Positions 1 through 5,383 of a stretch of 6,535 bases of DNA are shown here, piece after piece. Source of the DNA: Legionellaceae bacterium (GTDB lineage Bacteria; Pseudomonadota; Gammaproteobacteria; Legionellales; Legionellaceae). A model generated the notes under the pieces. It was not told the origin of the DNA. It saw only the letters and a program-made list of their open reading frames with translations, and ran no database searches. Position 1 is the stretch's first letter. Each line of letters begins with the position of its first letter. A program made the translations under genes and the position numbers. The stretch spans positions 1 to 6,535 of the forward strand of contig JAUYSE010000088.1 of assembly GCA_030696465.1 (NCBI GenBank), given 5' to 3'.

Positions 1-552
1 ACAGAATATGCGTTACAAAATCCTAAATCATTAAAAAGTGTGACACTGGCGAGCCCCTTGTTAAGCAGTAAAATATGGGTGGAAGACGCCAAACAGCTTT
101 TAAGTCAGCTGCCAATGGAGGTTCAACGTACCATATGGATTCACGAGCATCAGGGGACAACCGATTCGCCAGAGTATCTCAATGCAGTAGATATTTATTA
201 TCATCGCTTCGTTTGTCGCATGAAAAAATGGCCAGAGGAATTGAAGTATTCGGTGGAGCATTTGAATATGAATGTATATAACACCATGTGGGGCGTGAGT
301 GAATTTTCAATGACCGGTAATTTAAAATATTTTGATCGTATGGCCGATCTTAAATATTTAAATATGCCAGTATTAATTACGGGCGGTAAGTATGATGAAG
401 CCAGACCCAACACTTTAGCGTTTGCGGCGGAAAAAATTCCTCATGGACAATTTATTTTGTATAAACACAGTTCCCATATGGCGATGGTTGAGGAAGAAGA
501 AAAATATTTAAAGAATCTGCATGCATTTCTGAAAGCGGCCGATAAATCATAA
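1..552 (+). CDS. pip: Proline iminopeptidase-type alpha/beta hydrolase, C-terminal part (cut by left edge)
   Basis: Frame 1 is open from the first base to TAA at 550-552. A GTG at 40 is only internal, because the upstream codons (TEYALQNPKSLKS) already fit the family pattern before 'VTLASPLL'. The segment resembles peptidase family S33, which removes N-terminal proline from peptides in the cytoplasm. Seen here are 'YNTMWGVSEF' followed by 'TGNLKYFD', the late catalytic aspartate in 'GGKYDEA' (Asp codon 394-396) and the catalytic histidine in 'SSHMAMVEEEEKY' (His codon 475-477). The nucleophile serine and oxyanion region lie off the left edge, so catalytic completeness cannot be judged. A MITE-like element starts at the base after the stop, and its target duplication contains the stop codon; the reading frame is not damaged. 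Another S33 aminopeptidase or a related hydrolase is possible. The family call is firm, the substrate less so. Confidence 0.82.
   Translation, partial: TEYALQNPKSLKSVTLASPLLSSKIWVEDAKQLLSQLPMEVQRTIWIHEHQGTTDSPEYLNAVDIYYHRFVCRMKKWPEELKYSVEHLNMNVYNTMWGVSEFSMTGNLKYFDRMADLKYLNMPVLITGGKYDEARPNTLAFAAEKIPHGQFILYKHSSHMAMVEEEEKYLKNLHAFLKAADKS
546..552. repeat. Target-site duplication, left copy (ATCATAA)
   Basis: ATCATAA lies directly outside the left inverted repeat of the 553-902 element and is repeated exactly at 903-909, directly outside the right one. It includes the TAA stop codon of the upstream hydrolase gene. The element therefore inserted at the very end of that gene, and the duplication left the gene end intact. 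Confidence 0.8.
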
Positions 553-902
553 CTCAGCTTACGCCCCCAAAACTGTCATCCCGGAATTTAGAGAAACTTG
601 AGCGAGCGCGCGAGCGAGCCTTAGCAGGCCTTAATGCCCTGAATCTTCTACACAAGTTCTTAAAGAATCCGTCATCCAGAGCCGGTTTGAATTAAGTTAA
701 ATTCTCTGAAAATTCCGCGATGGATCTCCTTGCCGCTGGGATCGATCTGTCTGCAGGAGATTTCTCGCAGAATTTTCTGTGGTTCTTTTCTGTATTAAAA
801 CTGGCTCGAAATGACGTGCTATTTTATTATTTTCTCAAAATATAGGTGTGACCAAGGGACAGCTTAATGCCCGGGATGGCAGTTGTGGGTGCGTAAGCTG
901 AG
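553..902. mobile_element. MITE-like non-autonomous element, copy 1 (350 bp, complete ends)
   Basis: The ends are inverted repeats: 553-584 (starting CTCAGCTTACGC) matches the reverse complement of 871-902 at 29 of 32 positions by eye. The element is bounded by the 7-bp duplication ATCATAA. No credible ORF lies inside, so it would need a transposase supplied in trans. Bases 618-761 recur in the same orientation at 6084-6295, apart from a 68-bp extra block in that copy. Bases 558-608 recur inverted at 6326-6376, so the true inverted repeat may be about 50 bp or longer. The spacer 553-956 holds nothing else except the terminator next to the following gene. The transposase family is not identifiable from this sequence. 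Confidence 0.82.
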
Positions 903-909
903 ATCATAA
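903..909. repeat. Target-site duplication, right copy (ATCATAA)
   Basis: Exact second copy of the 7 bases at 546-552, immediately outside the right inverted repeat of the 350-bp element. Together with the left copy it supports transposition rather than chance palindromy. Confidence 0.8.
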
Positions 910-913
910 CATA

Positions 914-955
914 AAAGGAATTCCCGCCTTTCCAATCTAGAGAAAGCGGGAATTC
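914..955 (-). terminator. Hairpin terminator of the coiled-coil gene
   Basis: GAATTCCCGC (918-927) pairs perfectly with GCGGGAATTC (946-955). The stem extends through CTTT/AAAG with one bulged base. On the minus strand it starts one base after the TAA stop at 957-959 and is followed by CCTTTTATG, a short T-run. It therefore fits a rho-independent terminator for the minus-strand gene. On the plus strand there is no good T-run after it. Its outer arm contains the 17-base core AAAGGAATTCCCGCCTT, which also occurs in the tandem repeats at 3553-3630, so the terminator may derive from a dispersed repeat. Confidence 0.65.
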
Positions 956-956
956 A

Positions 957-2027
957 TTATAGGCATTTGCCCCTGGTGTCGTTAGCGTCGAGACCCTGGC
1001 TTACTCTCGGGGCATTTTCCTCACCGGAACGTCGTTTATGATGTGGCTGTTTTTCAGTTCGAGCAAAAAGGGTTGGAGCTGGATGATTCACTAATGACTG
1101 CAGTGTAAGGGTATTGAATGGTTGTATCAAAGAGGGATTGGGTGATGTTGTCAGACTCGGGGTGTTTTCTTGAGAATGGACTGCAGAATATTCGGGAGTA
1201 TATGGCTCTGGAGAAACTACAGGAGTATTTACGATGCCTTCTCTTTCCCATTCCTCATTAAGCGTTTCGTCAGATAATGTAGATAAGGTTTCTGAAAAAC
1301 AATCATCAAGAGGTGCTGGATAGGGTAAGGGCGAGGTTTGTGAAGCTTTGACCGTCTCATGGCGGCGCCATTCGGCATTGAGAGTCAGTGCTGAATCATC
1401 AAGTGGTTTGTTAGGAACAGCTTTTTTTTGGTTATGATTGGTTTTTTTTATCAATAGTTGATCGATGTCCCATTGTATAAATATAAGTTGCTTCTGAAAG
1501 TTATCACGAGTATCTGCGGATAAGCGTGGTCCAACATATTCAAGATGTTTTAGTAAAGATTGAATGGCGAGTACGGCTCGATTAAGTTCTCGGTGCGCAG
1601 ACTCTAAGCGAACTTTGTCTTTTTCAGAGGATAGTAAGTGTAAATCTATGCGTAAATTTATTAAATCTTGTTGTAACATCTGAAAAATATTTTGACGCGT
1701 TGATGCAGCATAAGAGGGGGCTGTTGCTAGAGTTCGGCCCATTCTTTGATGGTAATCGCTTATTTTTCGTGCAAGATAATGCTGTTTTTCTTGTGCCGCT
1801 GCCGTGGCGAGCGGTCGCTGCTTTTCAATTTTTTCATGTAACAGTGTCGTAACGATGGCGGCTCGTTCTTTCTGTTCGGGCAAACGTTGTTTTATCTGTT
1901 CTTCTCGTTCTTGCCGTTGCTTTCTAGTCTCTCTCGCTTGCGCGGTCATCTTAAGTATTTTATCCGTAGATAGCGGTATCTTTATAGTAGTAGATGAAGT
2001 AACGCCGGTTTTTGGAGCTGAATGCAT
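957..2027 (-). CDS. Unrecognised helical, proline-rich-tailed protein (356 aa), possible secreted effector
   Basis: I do not recognise this protein. It has no signal peptide and no membrane segment. Residues 27-100 are highly charged and Q/E/R/K-rich, with a coiled-coil look (for example 'RETRKQRQEREEQIKQR'). Residues 110-195 look like further amphipathic helices. The rest is low-complexity and rich in P, S, T and N. Within the tail, the pattern TLNxEWxR...V.....SPxPY occurs at 215-236 and again at 255-276, exactly 40 residues apart. The end is basic ('HHKRRSGEE'). The ATG at 2025-2027 is the first plausible start; the only Shine-Dalgarno-like sequence is a weak GAGA about 11 bases upstream. 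The gene is divergent from the SET gene and ends at a hairpin terminator. Helical N-terminus, disordered repeat-bearing tail and lack of a recognisable family would fit a type IV secretion effector, but no secretion signal is proven. Confidence 0.75.
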   Translation of the reverse strand: MHSAPKTGVTSSTTIKIPLSTDKILKMTAQARETRKQRQEREEQIKQRLPEQKERAAIVTTLLHEKIEKQRPLATAAAQEKQHYLARKISDYHQRMGRTLATAPSYAASTRQNIFQMLQQDLINLRIDLHLLSSEKDKVRLESAHRELNRAVLAIQSLLKHLEYVGPRLSADTRDNFQKQLIFIQWDIDQLLIKKTNHNQKKAVPNKPLDDSALTLNAEWRRHETVKASQTSPLPYPAPLDDCFSETLSTLSDETLNEEWEREGIVNTPVVSPEPYTPEYSAVHSQENTPSLTTSPNPSLIQPFNTLTLQSLVNHPAPTLFARTEKQPHHKRRSGEENAPRVSQGLDANDTRGKCL

Positions 2028-2337
2028 AGTATTTATATCTCAATGTGATTATTTAGGTTTCTCTATGATATCATAATGTTCAGAATAATCATAATAATGT
2101 AGATACGGGTCCGAGCGAAACAGCACTTTAATGGCTTCGGTTATGATTTGGGTTTTCTATCTTGCTGATGCGCGTGGCTCAGATGGATCATGTTAATCAG
2201 ATGGATCATATTAATCAGATGGATCATGTTAATTGGACTCATAGTATGTGTTTGCTTTATGTAGTACGGATGGTTCGTAAAATACTTTAAAAAAAGCACT
2301 GCACCGTTTACACTGACGGATAGTTTATTTAATTTTG
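2028..2337. other. Divergent intergenic region between the coiled-coil and SET genes
   Basis: This 310-bp AT-rich spacer must hold the promoters of both outward-facing genes. It contains a perfect 12-bp palindrome, TATGATATCATA (2064-2075), about 37 bases upstream of the minus-strand start, and three 18-bp direct repeats at 2179-2232. On the minus strand the palindrome offers a TATGAT -10-like hexamer, but I see no convincing -35 partner. For the SET gene, TAAAAT at 2278-2283 is a possible -10, but TTGCTT at 2252-2257 is too far away at 20 bases. No RNA gene is evident. Confidence 0.5.
2179..2232. repeat. Three tandem 18-bp direct repeats
   Basis: The unit TCAGATGGATCATGTTAA occurs head to tail at 2179-2196, 2197-2214 and 2215-2232; the middle copy has one change (A for G). 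The array ends 105 bp before the SET gene start. An 18-bp period is somewhat under two helical turns, so bound proteins would shift in phase slightly. An iterated operator is possible, but plain tandem duplication explains the array equally well. Confidence 0.85.
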
Positions 2338-3516
2338 ATGATTAAAGACGGATATTATGTGACGCAAATCTTATTGACGAACAAGAAGGTAAACGCAGCC
2401 CATCAACAGGTAACCATTGATGTAGTTACTGGCATTTGTACCTTTGAAGATGACCAAGAAATCCCCCTGAAACACTTTATGCGTCAATCAGATTTCCATC
2501 ATCCCCTGATGATAGAACCATACAGCCCTGTAGTCGATCAGGTGTATCATTATGAATATGATGATATTGATGGCCTTTTGTATACGGCAATTTATGTGTA
2601 CTCCAGGCTCTTACATGCAGACCGCCCGCAAGATTGTCAATTTAAGATAAATCCTTCTACTGCATTTAAGGCTCAACCTTTCGCAGATAAAATATATATT
2701 TCAATGAATAGTCATCAAGAAGCACAAGACGTGATTCAGATGAAACAATTCGAAACCATCGTGTCGCTTTTTCGCGGTTACCCATTTGAATTTTCGGAAG
2801 ATACGATTATTTATGATACTTTTTTAACGAAAGATCTCCCGGCGTCTATTAATGGAGATAAGCTTTATGAGACGAACGAAGATATTATTCGGCTATTAAA
2901 AGAGCCGATTGATTTTAGTTATGGTGAGTTGCGTTATATTGATCCCAGTATGGGCTTTGGCGTCTACTGTAGAGAGCCCATGAAAGAAGGGGATGTGGTT
3001 GCCATATATAACGGGGTTAAAACAGTTCATGAGCCTAACTTTTTGGAATACACGTATAGTTATAAATTGGATATTATGCAGCTTTACACGGATAGTCGTT
3101 ATTGCGGTAATATGTCAAGATTTGTGAATCACGCGCCAGATAAAGACGATCCTCAAAAAAAATTACGCCGGCGTAATTTTCTGCCAGCAAATGTAAAATC
3201 TGAAACGCATTATGTGAATGGTATTGGGGTTATCGTGTATTCTGCGCGACGCGATATCCGGAAAGGGGAGCAGCTATTAGTAAGTTATGGTAAACGTTAC
3301 TTTGAGAATGTAGAAGTAGGACTGTTTAAACCCAGTGGAGAACGCTTAGGGATAAAGAAAAGGTTTTTTCAGCGTGAAGCGAGTAGAAGAATCGGTCAAA
3401 TAAGGATTATGGCGCATAATGGGGTGCGTAAGGCGCACGTATTTTTGCTGAAAAGGATGTTATGTATTACAAGTGTTACGCTTATATTAGCGGGTATTGT
3501 CAATTATAGCGCATAG
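2338..3516 (+). CDS. SET-domain protein, predicted lysine methyltransferase (392 aa)
   Basis: SET domains transfer methyl from S-adenosylmethionine to lysine. Counting from ATG 2338, the domain spans about 195-322. It shows the glycine motif in 'SMGFGVY' (GFG 206-208), the SAM/pseudoknot motif 'NMSRFVNHA' (258-266, Asn264-His265) and 'GEQLLVSYGKRYF' (310-322) with the expected tyrosines 317 and 321. No cysteine-rich pre-SET or post-SET segments are visible. Residues 1-190 are unrecognised and may recognise substrate. After the SET domain comes a basic stretch (about 339-373) and a hydrophobic segment (374-388) ending four residues before the C-terminus, which could be a membrane tail. TTG at 2335 also starts the frame, but ATG is preferred; neither has a clear Shine-Dalgarno. 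In intracellular bacteria such proteins can be secreted and act on host histones; a bacterial substrate is equally possible. The gene stands alone, divergent from the coiled-coil gene. Confidence 0.88.
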   Translation: MIKDGYYVTQILLTNKKVNAAHQQVTIDVVTGICTFEDDQEIPLKHFMRQSDFHHPLMIEPYSPVVDQVYHYEYDDIDGLLYTAIYVYSRLLHADRPQDCQFKINPSTAFKAQPFADKIYISMNSHQEAQDVIQMKQFETIVSLFRGYPFEFSEDTIIYDTFLTKDLPASINGDKLYETNEDIIRLLKEPIDFSYGELRYIDPSMGFGVYCREPMKEGDVVAIYNGVKTVHEPNFLEYTYSYKLDIMQLYTDSRYCGNMSRFVNHAPDKDDPQKKLRRRNFLPANVKSETHYVNGIGVIVYSARRDIRKGEQLLVSYGKRYFENVEVGLFKPSGERLGIKKRFFQREASRRIGQIRIMAHNGVRKAHVFLLKRMLCITSVTLILAGIVNYSA

Positions 3517-3552
3517 TCATCAATGATGAATAGAATACAATCCTGATATCCA

Positions 3553-3630
3553 AAAGGAATTTCCGCCTTATTACGTTCAAAGGAGTTCCCACTTTATTAC
3601 GTTCAAAGGAATTCCCGCCTTATTACGTTA
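3553..3630. repeat. Three tandem 26-bp repeats
   Basis: Exactly contiguous units lie at 3553-3578, 3579-3604 and 3605-3630. Each begins AAAGGA, carries a (G)AATTCCCGCCTT-like core and ends TTATTACGTT plus one base. The middle unit differs at a few positions, the first at one or two. The core AAAGGAATTCCCGCCTT of unit 3 is identical to 914-930. No spacers separate the units. The array follows the SET gene stop by 36 bases and may act as a 3' end or be an inert dispersed repeat. Confidence 0.88.
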
Positions 3631-3637
3631 GTGGTAC

Positions 3638-3751
3638 CAAGGCGTATCAGGTAAAGGTCTTTCGTAAACACGCATAAAGTCCTCCTGACGCTTTCACGGC
3701 GCGTCCCTGCGCCGTGAAAGTTTACGAAAGAGCTTTACCCGCCACGCCTTG
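3638..3751. repeat. 114-bp near-palindrome forming a long two-part hairpin
   Basis: The outer arms 3638-3669 and 3720-3751 (CAAGGCGT... and ...ACGCCTTG) are inverted repeats with about four mismatches over 32 bases. An inner stem, CTTTCACGGCGC (3691-3702) with GCGCCGTGAAAG (3709-3720), is perfect over 12 bp around a 6-base loop. A 21-base asymmetric bulge (3670-3690) separates the two on the left side. There is no T-run after either strand, so it is not a simple terminator. It may be a palindromic dispersed repeat (REP- or MITE-like), a structured small RNA or a transcript-end barrier. Compensated pairing in the outer stem suggests that the fold matters, but this is inference. Confidence 0.8.
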
Positions 3752-3802
3752 TTGGCATAATCTTGCGGTTGGGCGGGAATGGCTTATTTTGCAACATCAT
3801 GA

Positions 3803-3832
3803 TTGACATAGATCCCTTGTTTTTATTAAGAT
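3803..3832 (+). promoter_or_regulatory. Sigma70-type promoter of the thiamine salvage operon
   Basis: A perfect -35 box, TTGACA (3803-3808), is followed after 18 bases by TAAGAT (3827-3832), which matches the -10 consensus at four of six positions. The expected start point, about seven bases further on, falls at 3839-3841, exactly where the TPP riboswitch begins. This agreement is the main support. Confidence 0.7.
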
Positions 3833-3840
3833 ACCCTAAA

Positions 3841-3921
3841 TCACCAGGGGTGCTTTGAATGTTCAAAGCTGAGAAAAACCCTTATAACCTGCTCTGGGTA
3901 ATGCCTGCGGAGGGAGAGTGA
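3841..3921 (+). ncRNA. TPP riboswitch (THI element)
   Basis: This RNA element binds thiamine pyrophosphate and lowers expression of downstream thiamine genes. Visible parts in order: closing stem TCAC (3841-3844) with GTGA (3918-3921); CAGGGGTGC; a variable hairpin CTTTGAA-TG-TTCAAAG; the conserved CTGAGA (3869-3874) with AAAAACCC; ACCTG (3887-3891); then GGGTAATGCC followed by TGCGGAGGGA. These match the family core closely. It lies 68 bases upstream of a GTG-started tenA gene that opens a three-gene operon, so TPP should shut down salvage and transport together. Confidence 0.96.
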
Positions 3922-3989
3922 ACAAGATAAGGCTATGCTCATTCAGTCAACTTGTTGCTTTTGCTTATGGCTACCCAAGCTTTACATAA
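3922..3989 (+). promoter_or_regulatory. Leader between TPP aptamer and first tenA gene (expression platform)
   Basis: The switching mechanism is not obvious. AACAAG (3921-3926) can pair with CTTGTT (3951-3956), which is followed by GCTTTTGCTT. This is a weak terminator-like stem with a large loop, and it starts at the base that closes the aptamer stem. No Shine-Dalgarno stands before the GTG at 3990, so sequestration of a ribosome site cannot be shown. A nine-codon reading frame (ATG 3967, encoding MATQALHK, stop TGA 3991-3993) overlaps the GTG start as GTGA and could allow coupled initiation. Confidence 0.4.
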
Positions 3990-4721
3990 GTGAAAATAAA
4001 CAAGATGCGTCTTTTACCTTTAATGCAAGAACGGGCCGCGTTCATTCGACAACAAATACATAACTGCCCTTTTATCCAGCTTATACATTGTGGGACGCTT
4101 CCACAAAACATCTTCGATTTTTATGCAGAGCAAGATGAATTATATATTGTGGACTTAGCTTTTGTGTTACAAAACATTGCAAACAAACTATCAACACGGC
4201 CTGAAACACGCGATGATAGCGTCTTAATTTATGCACGTGCCCGTCTTTTATTACAAGAAATTTCGGATGGTTTTTTTAATCCCAAAAGAACGCCAGGGCT
4301 CTTTCAACCTGCTAACTTATGTACAGTAAAAATTGAAGTGGTTGAGCAATACACGCAACACTTGAAAAGGGCAGCAAAATCACCCTCTATTACAATTGGA
4401 TTGGCTGCGGTGATACCCTGTTATATGATGTATCGGGAAATTGGCGAACGAGTAGATATGTCATTAATTTCACCAACGCATCGTTACAGGAGTTGGATTG
4501 AAGCAAATTCTAATGCATCGTTTGTAAGTTTTGGATATCAGCTTCTTGAGATTGCCCAGAAAGTATCTGAGCTGGAGCTAGCAGATGGCACACTTGAGAG
4601 TTTAGATCCGGTCATGGCCACTAGTGAGCAATCTTATGCTTATGAAAGAGACCTTTTCAACGCCTCTTTTAATGGTCGGCCACTATTAGAAGCTTCTATG
4701 CAACTAGGTAAAGTATCATGA
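3990..4721 (+). CDS. TenA-family protein 1, divergent (243 aa)
   Basis: TenA (thiaminase II) enzymes hydrolyse aminopyrimidine products of degraded thiamine to HMP for re-use. The fold signature is present: 'PFIQLIHCGTLPQNIF' (27-42) followed by 'YAEQDELYI'. By alignment to B. subtilis TenA, the active-site residues appear kept: Asp49, Tyr52, Tyr121, Cys144 and Tyr148 in 'PCYMMY', Tyr166 in 'YRSWI', and Glu219. It departs from the norm elsewhere: the usual HPF is CPF, the FW after the catalytic glutamate is LF, and the middle (90-115) is poorly conserved. At 243 residues it is slightly longer than typical. GTG 3990 is the first start after an in-frame stop at 3987-3989; ATG 4005 is an alternative. 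It is the first gene after the TPP riboswitch and overlaps the second tenA by four bases. It may have a shifted substrate or pair with the second TenA. Confidence 0.88.
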   Translation: MKINKMRLLPLMQERAAFIRQQIHNCPFIQLIHCGTLPQNIFDFYAEQDELYIVDLAFVLQNIANKLSTRPETRDDSVLIYARARLLLQEISDGFFNPKRTPGLFQPANLCTVKIEVVEQYTQHLKRAAKSPSITIGLAAVIPCYMMYREIGERVDMSLISPTHRYRSWIEANSNASFVSFGYQLLEIAQKVSELELADGTLESLDPVMATSEQSYAYERDLFNASFNGRPLLEASMQLGKVS

Positions 4722-5383
4722 TCTTTTCATCCATGTGTGATTTAGTAGAACCTCTGGTGAGCAAAATACATCATCATCCCTTTAATCGAGAATTGGCAGA
4801 GGGAACCCTACCGCAGGAAAAATTTATTGGCTATGTTTTACAAGACGCTTTGTATTTAAATGATTTTGCAAAAGCGTTAGCCATGGCTGCTACACGTCTT
4901 CCAGCAGATACTTCTGCACAGTTTTTGCGTTTTGCATTAAATGCGATTGAAGCGGAGCAAGGCTTACATCGGGATTATTTGCGCCCCTTCAATATAAACA
5001 TGAGTGACATGGAAAAAAATCCCGCCTGTTTTATGTATACACATTATTTGTTAAGTACGGCAACCTTAGCGTCGGTTGAGGAAGCCGTTGCAAGCGTATT
5101 ACCTTGTTTTTGGATTTATCAAATAGTAGGGGCGCGTATTGCATTAACGCAAGTGTCAGGAAATCCCTACCAGTCTTGGATCGATATGTATTCCAGTGAA
5201 GCATTTGAACAAACGGTGAATGCGGCTATTCAAGTCATGAACTTGTTAGCAGAAGAGGCTTCGCCTGCATTACAAAATAAAATGATCATGGCATTTAAGC
5301 GTGCAACGGAGCTTGAATGGCTTTTTTGGGATGATGCGTATCATCAAAAAGTATGGGGTATAGAGAGGGGACGAATAGGATGA
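4718..5383 (+). CDS. tenA: TenA-family aminopyrimidine aminohydrolase / thiaminase II (221 aa)
   Basis: This is the more canonical of the two TenA proteins, at the family's usual length. Motifs in order: 'HHPFNRELAEGTLPQEKF' (19-36); 'LQDALYL' with Asp43 and Tyr46; 'EAEQGLHRDYL' (78-88); Tyr107 in 'YTHYL'; 'LPCFWIY' with catalytic Cys130 and Tyr134; 'NPYQSWIDMYSSEAF' with Tyr151; and 'ELEWLFWDDAY' with Glu200. All known catalytic positions of the cysteine-type TenA are present, so it should release HMP from aminopyrimidine or thiamine breakdown products in the cytoplasm. ATG 4718 overlaps the preceding stop as ATGA, with AGG at 4706-4708 as ribosome site. It also overlaps the PQ-loop gene by four bases. 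No thiamine biosynthesis gene is nearby, so it serves salvage in this cluster. Confidence 0.93.
   Translation: MIFSSMCDLVEPLVSKIHHHPFNRELAEGTLPQEKFIGYVLQDALYLNDFAKALAMAATRLPADTSAQFLRFALNAIEAEQGLHRDYLRPFNINMSDMEKNPACFMYTHYLLSTATLASVEEAVASVLPCFWIYQIVGARIALTQVSGNPYQSWIDMYSSEAFEQTVNAAIQVMNLLAEEASPALQNKMIMAFKRATELEWLFWDDAYHQKVWGIERGRIG
5365..5370 (+). promoter_or_regulatory. Ribosome binding site fixing the PQ-loop gene start
   Basis: GAGGGG lies nine bases before ATG 5380. The earlier in-frame ATG at 5353 has no such site upstream and would overlap tenA by 31 bases. The ATG 5380 choice reproduces the ATGA overlap seen at the previous gene junction. Confidence 0.7.

Noticed and set aside
75..413. 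Short open frames on both strands (75-281 plus, 201-413 minus)
   Set aside because: Both lie inside the hydrolase coding region, whose frame shows clear family motifs; these have none.
1054..1251. 65-codon minus-strand frame
   Set aside because: It sits inside the 957-2027 gene in another frame and is low-complexity.
1804..2076. 90-codon plus-strand frame rich in Cys and Ser
   Set aside because: Antisense shadow of the charged N-terminal part of the 957-2027 gene; its Cys/Ser/Arg bias follows from Gln/Glu/Arg codons on the other strand.
2168..2290. 40-codon small gene over the 18-bp repeats
   Set aside because: No ribosome site and no recognisable product; kept only as a finding, not as a coding feature.
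2335..2337. TTG as start of the SET gene
   Set aside because: An ATG follows immediately and neither has a better ribosome site, so ATG 2338 is preferred.
3553..3630. Possible CRISPR array
   Set aside because: The units are directly adjacent with no spacers, and only three exist.
3638..3751. Rho-independent terminator of the SET gene
   Set aside because: The stem is strong, but neither side is followed by a T-run and the structure is much longer than a usual terminator.
5353..5379. ATG 5353 as start of the PQ-loop gene
   Set aside because: No ribosome site before it; ATG 5380 has GAGGGG at the right distance and the same ATGA overlap as the previous junction.
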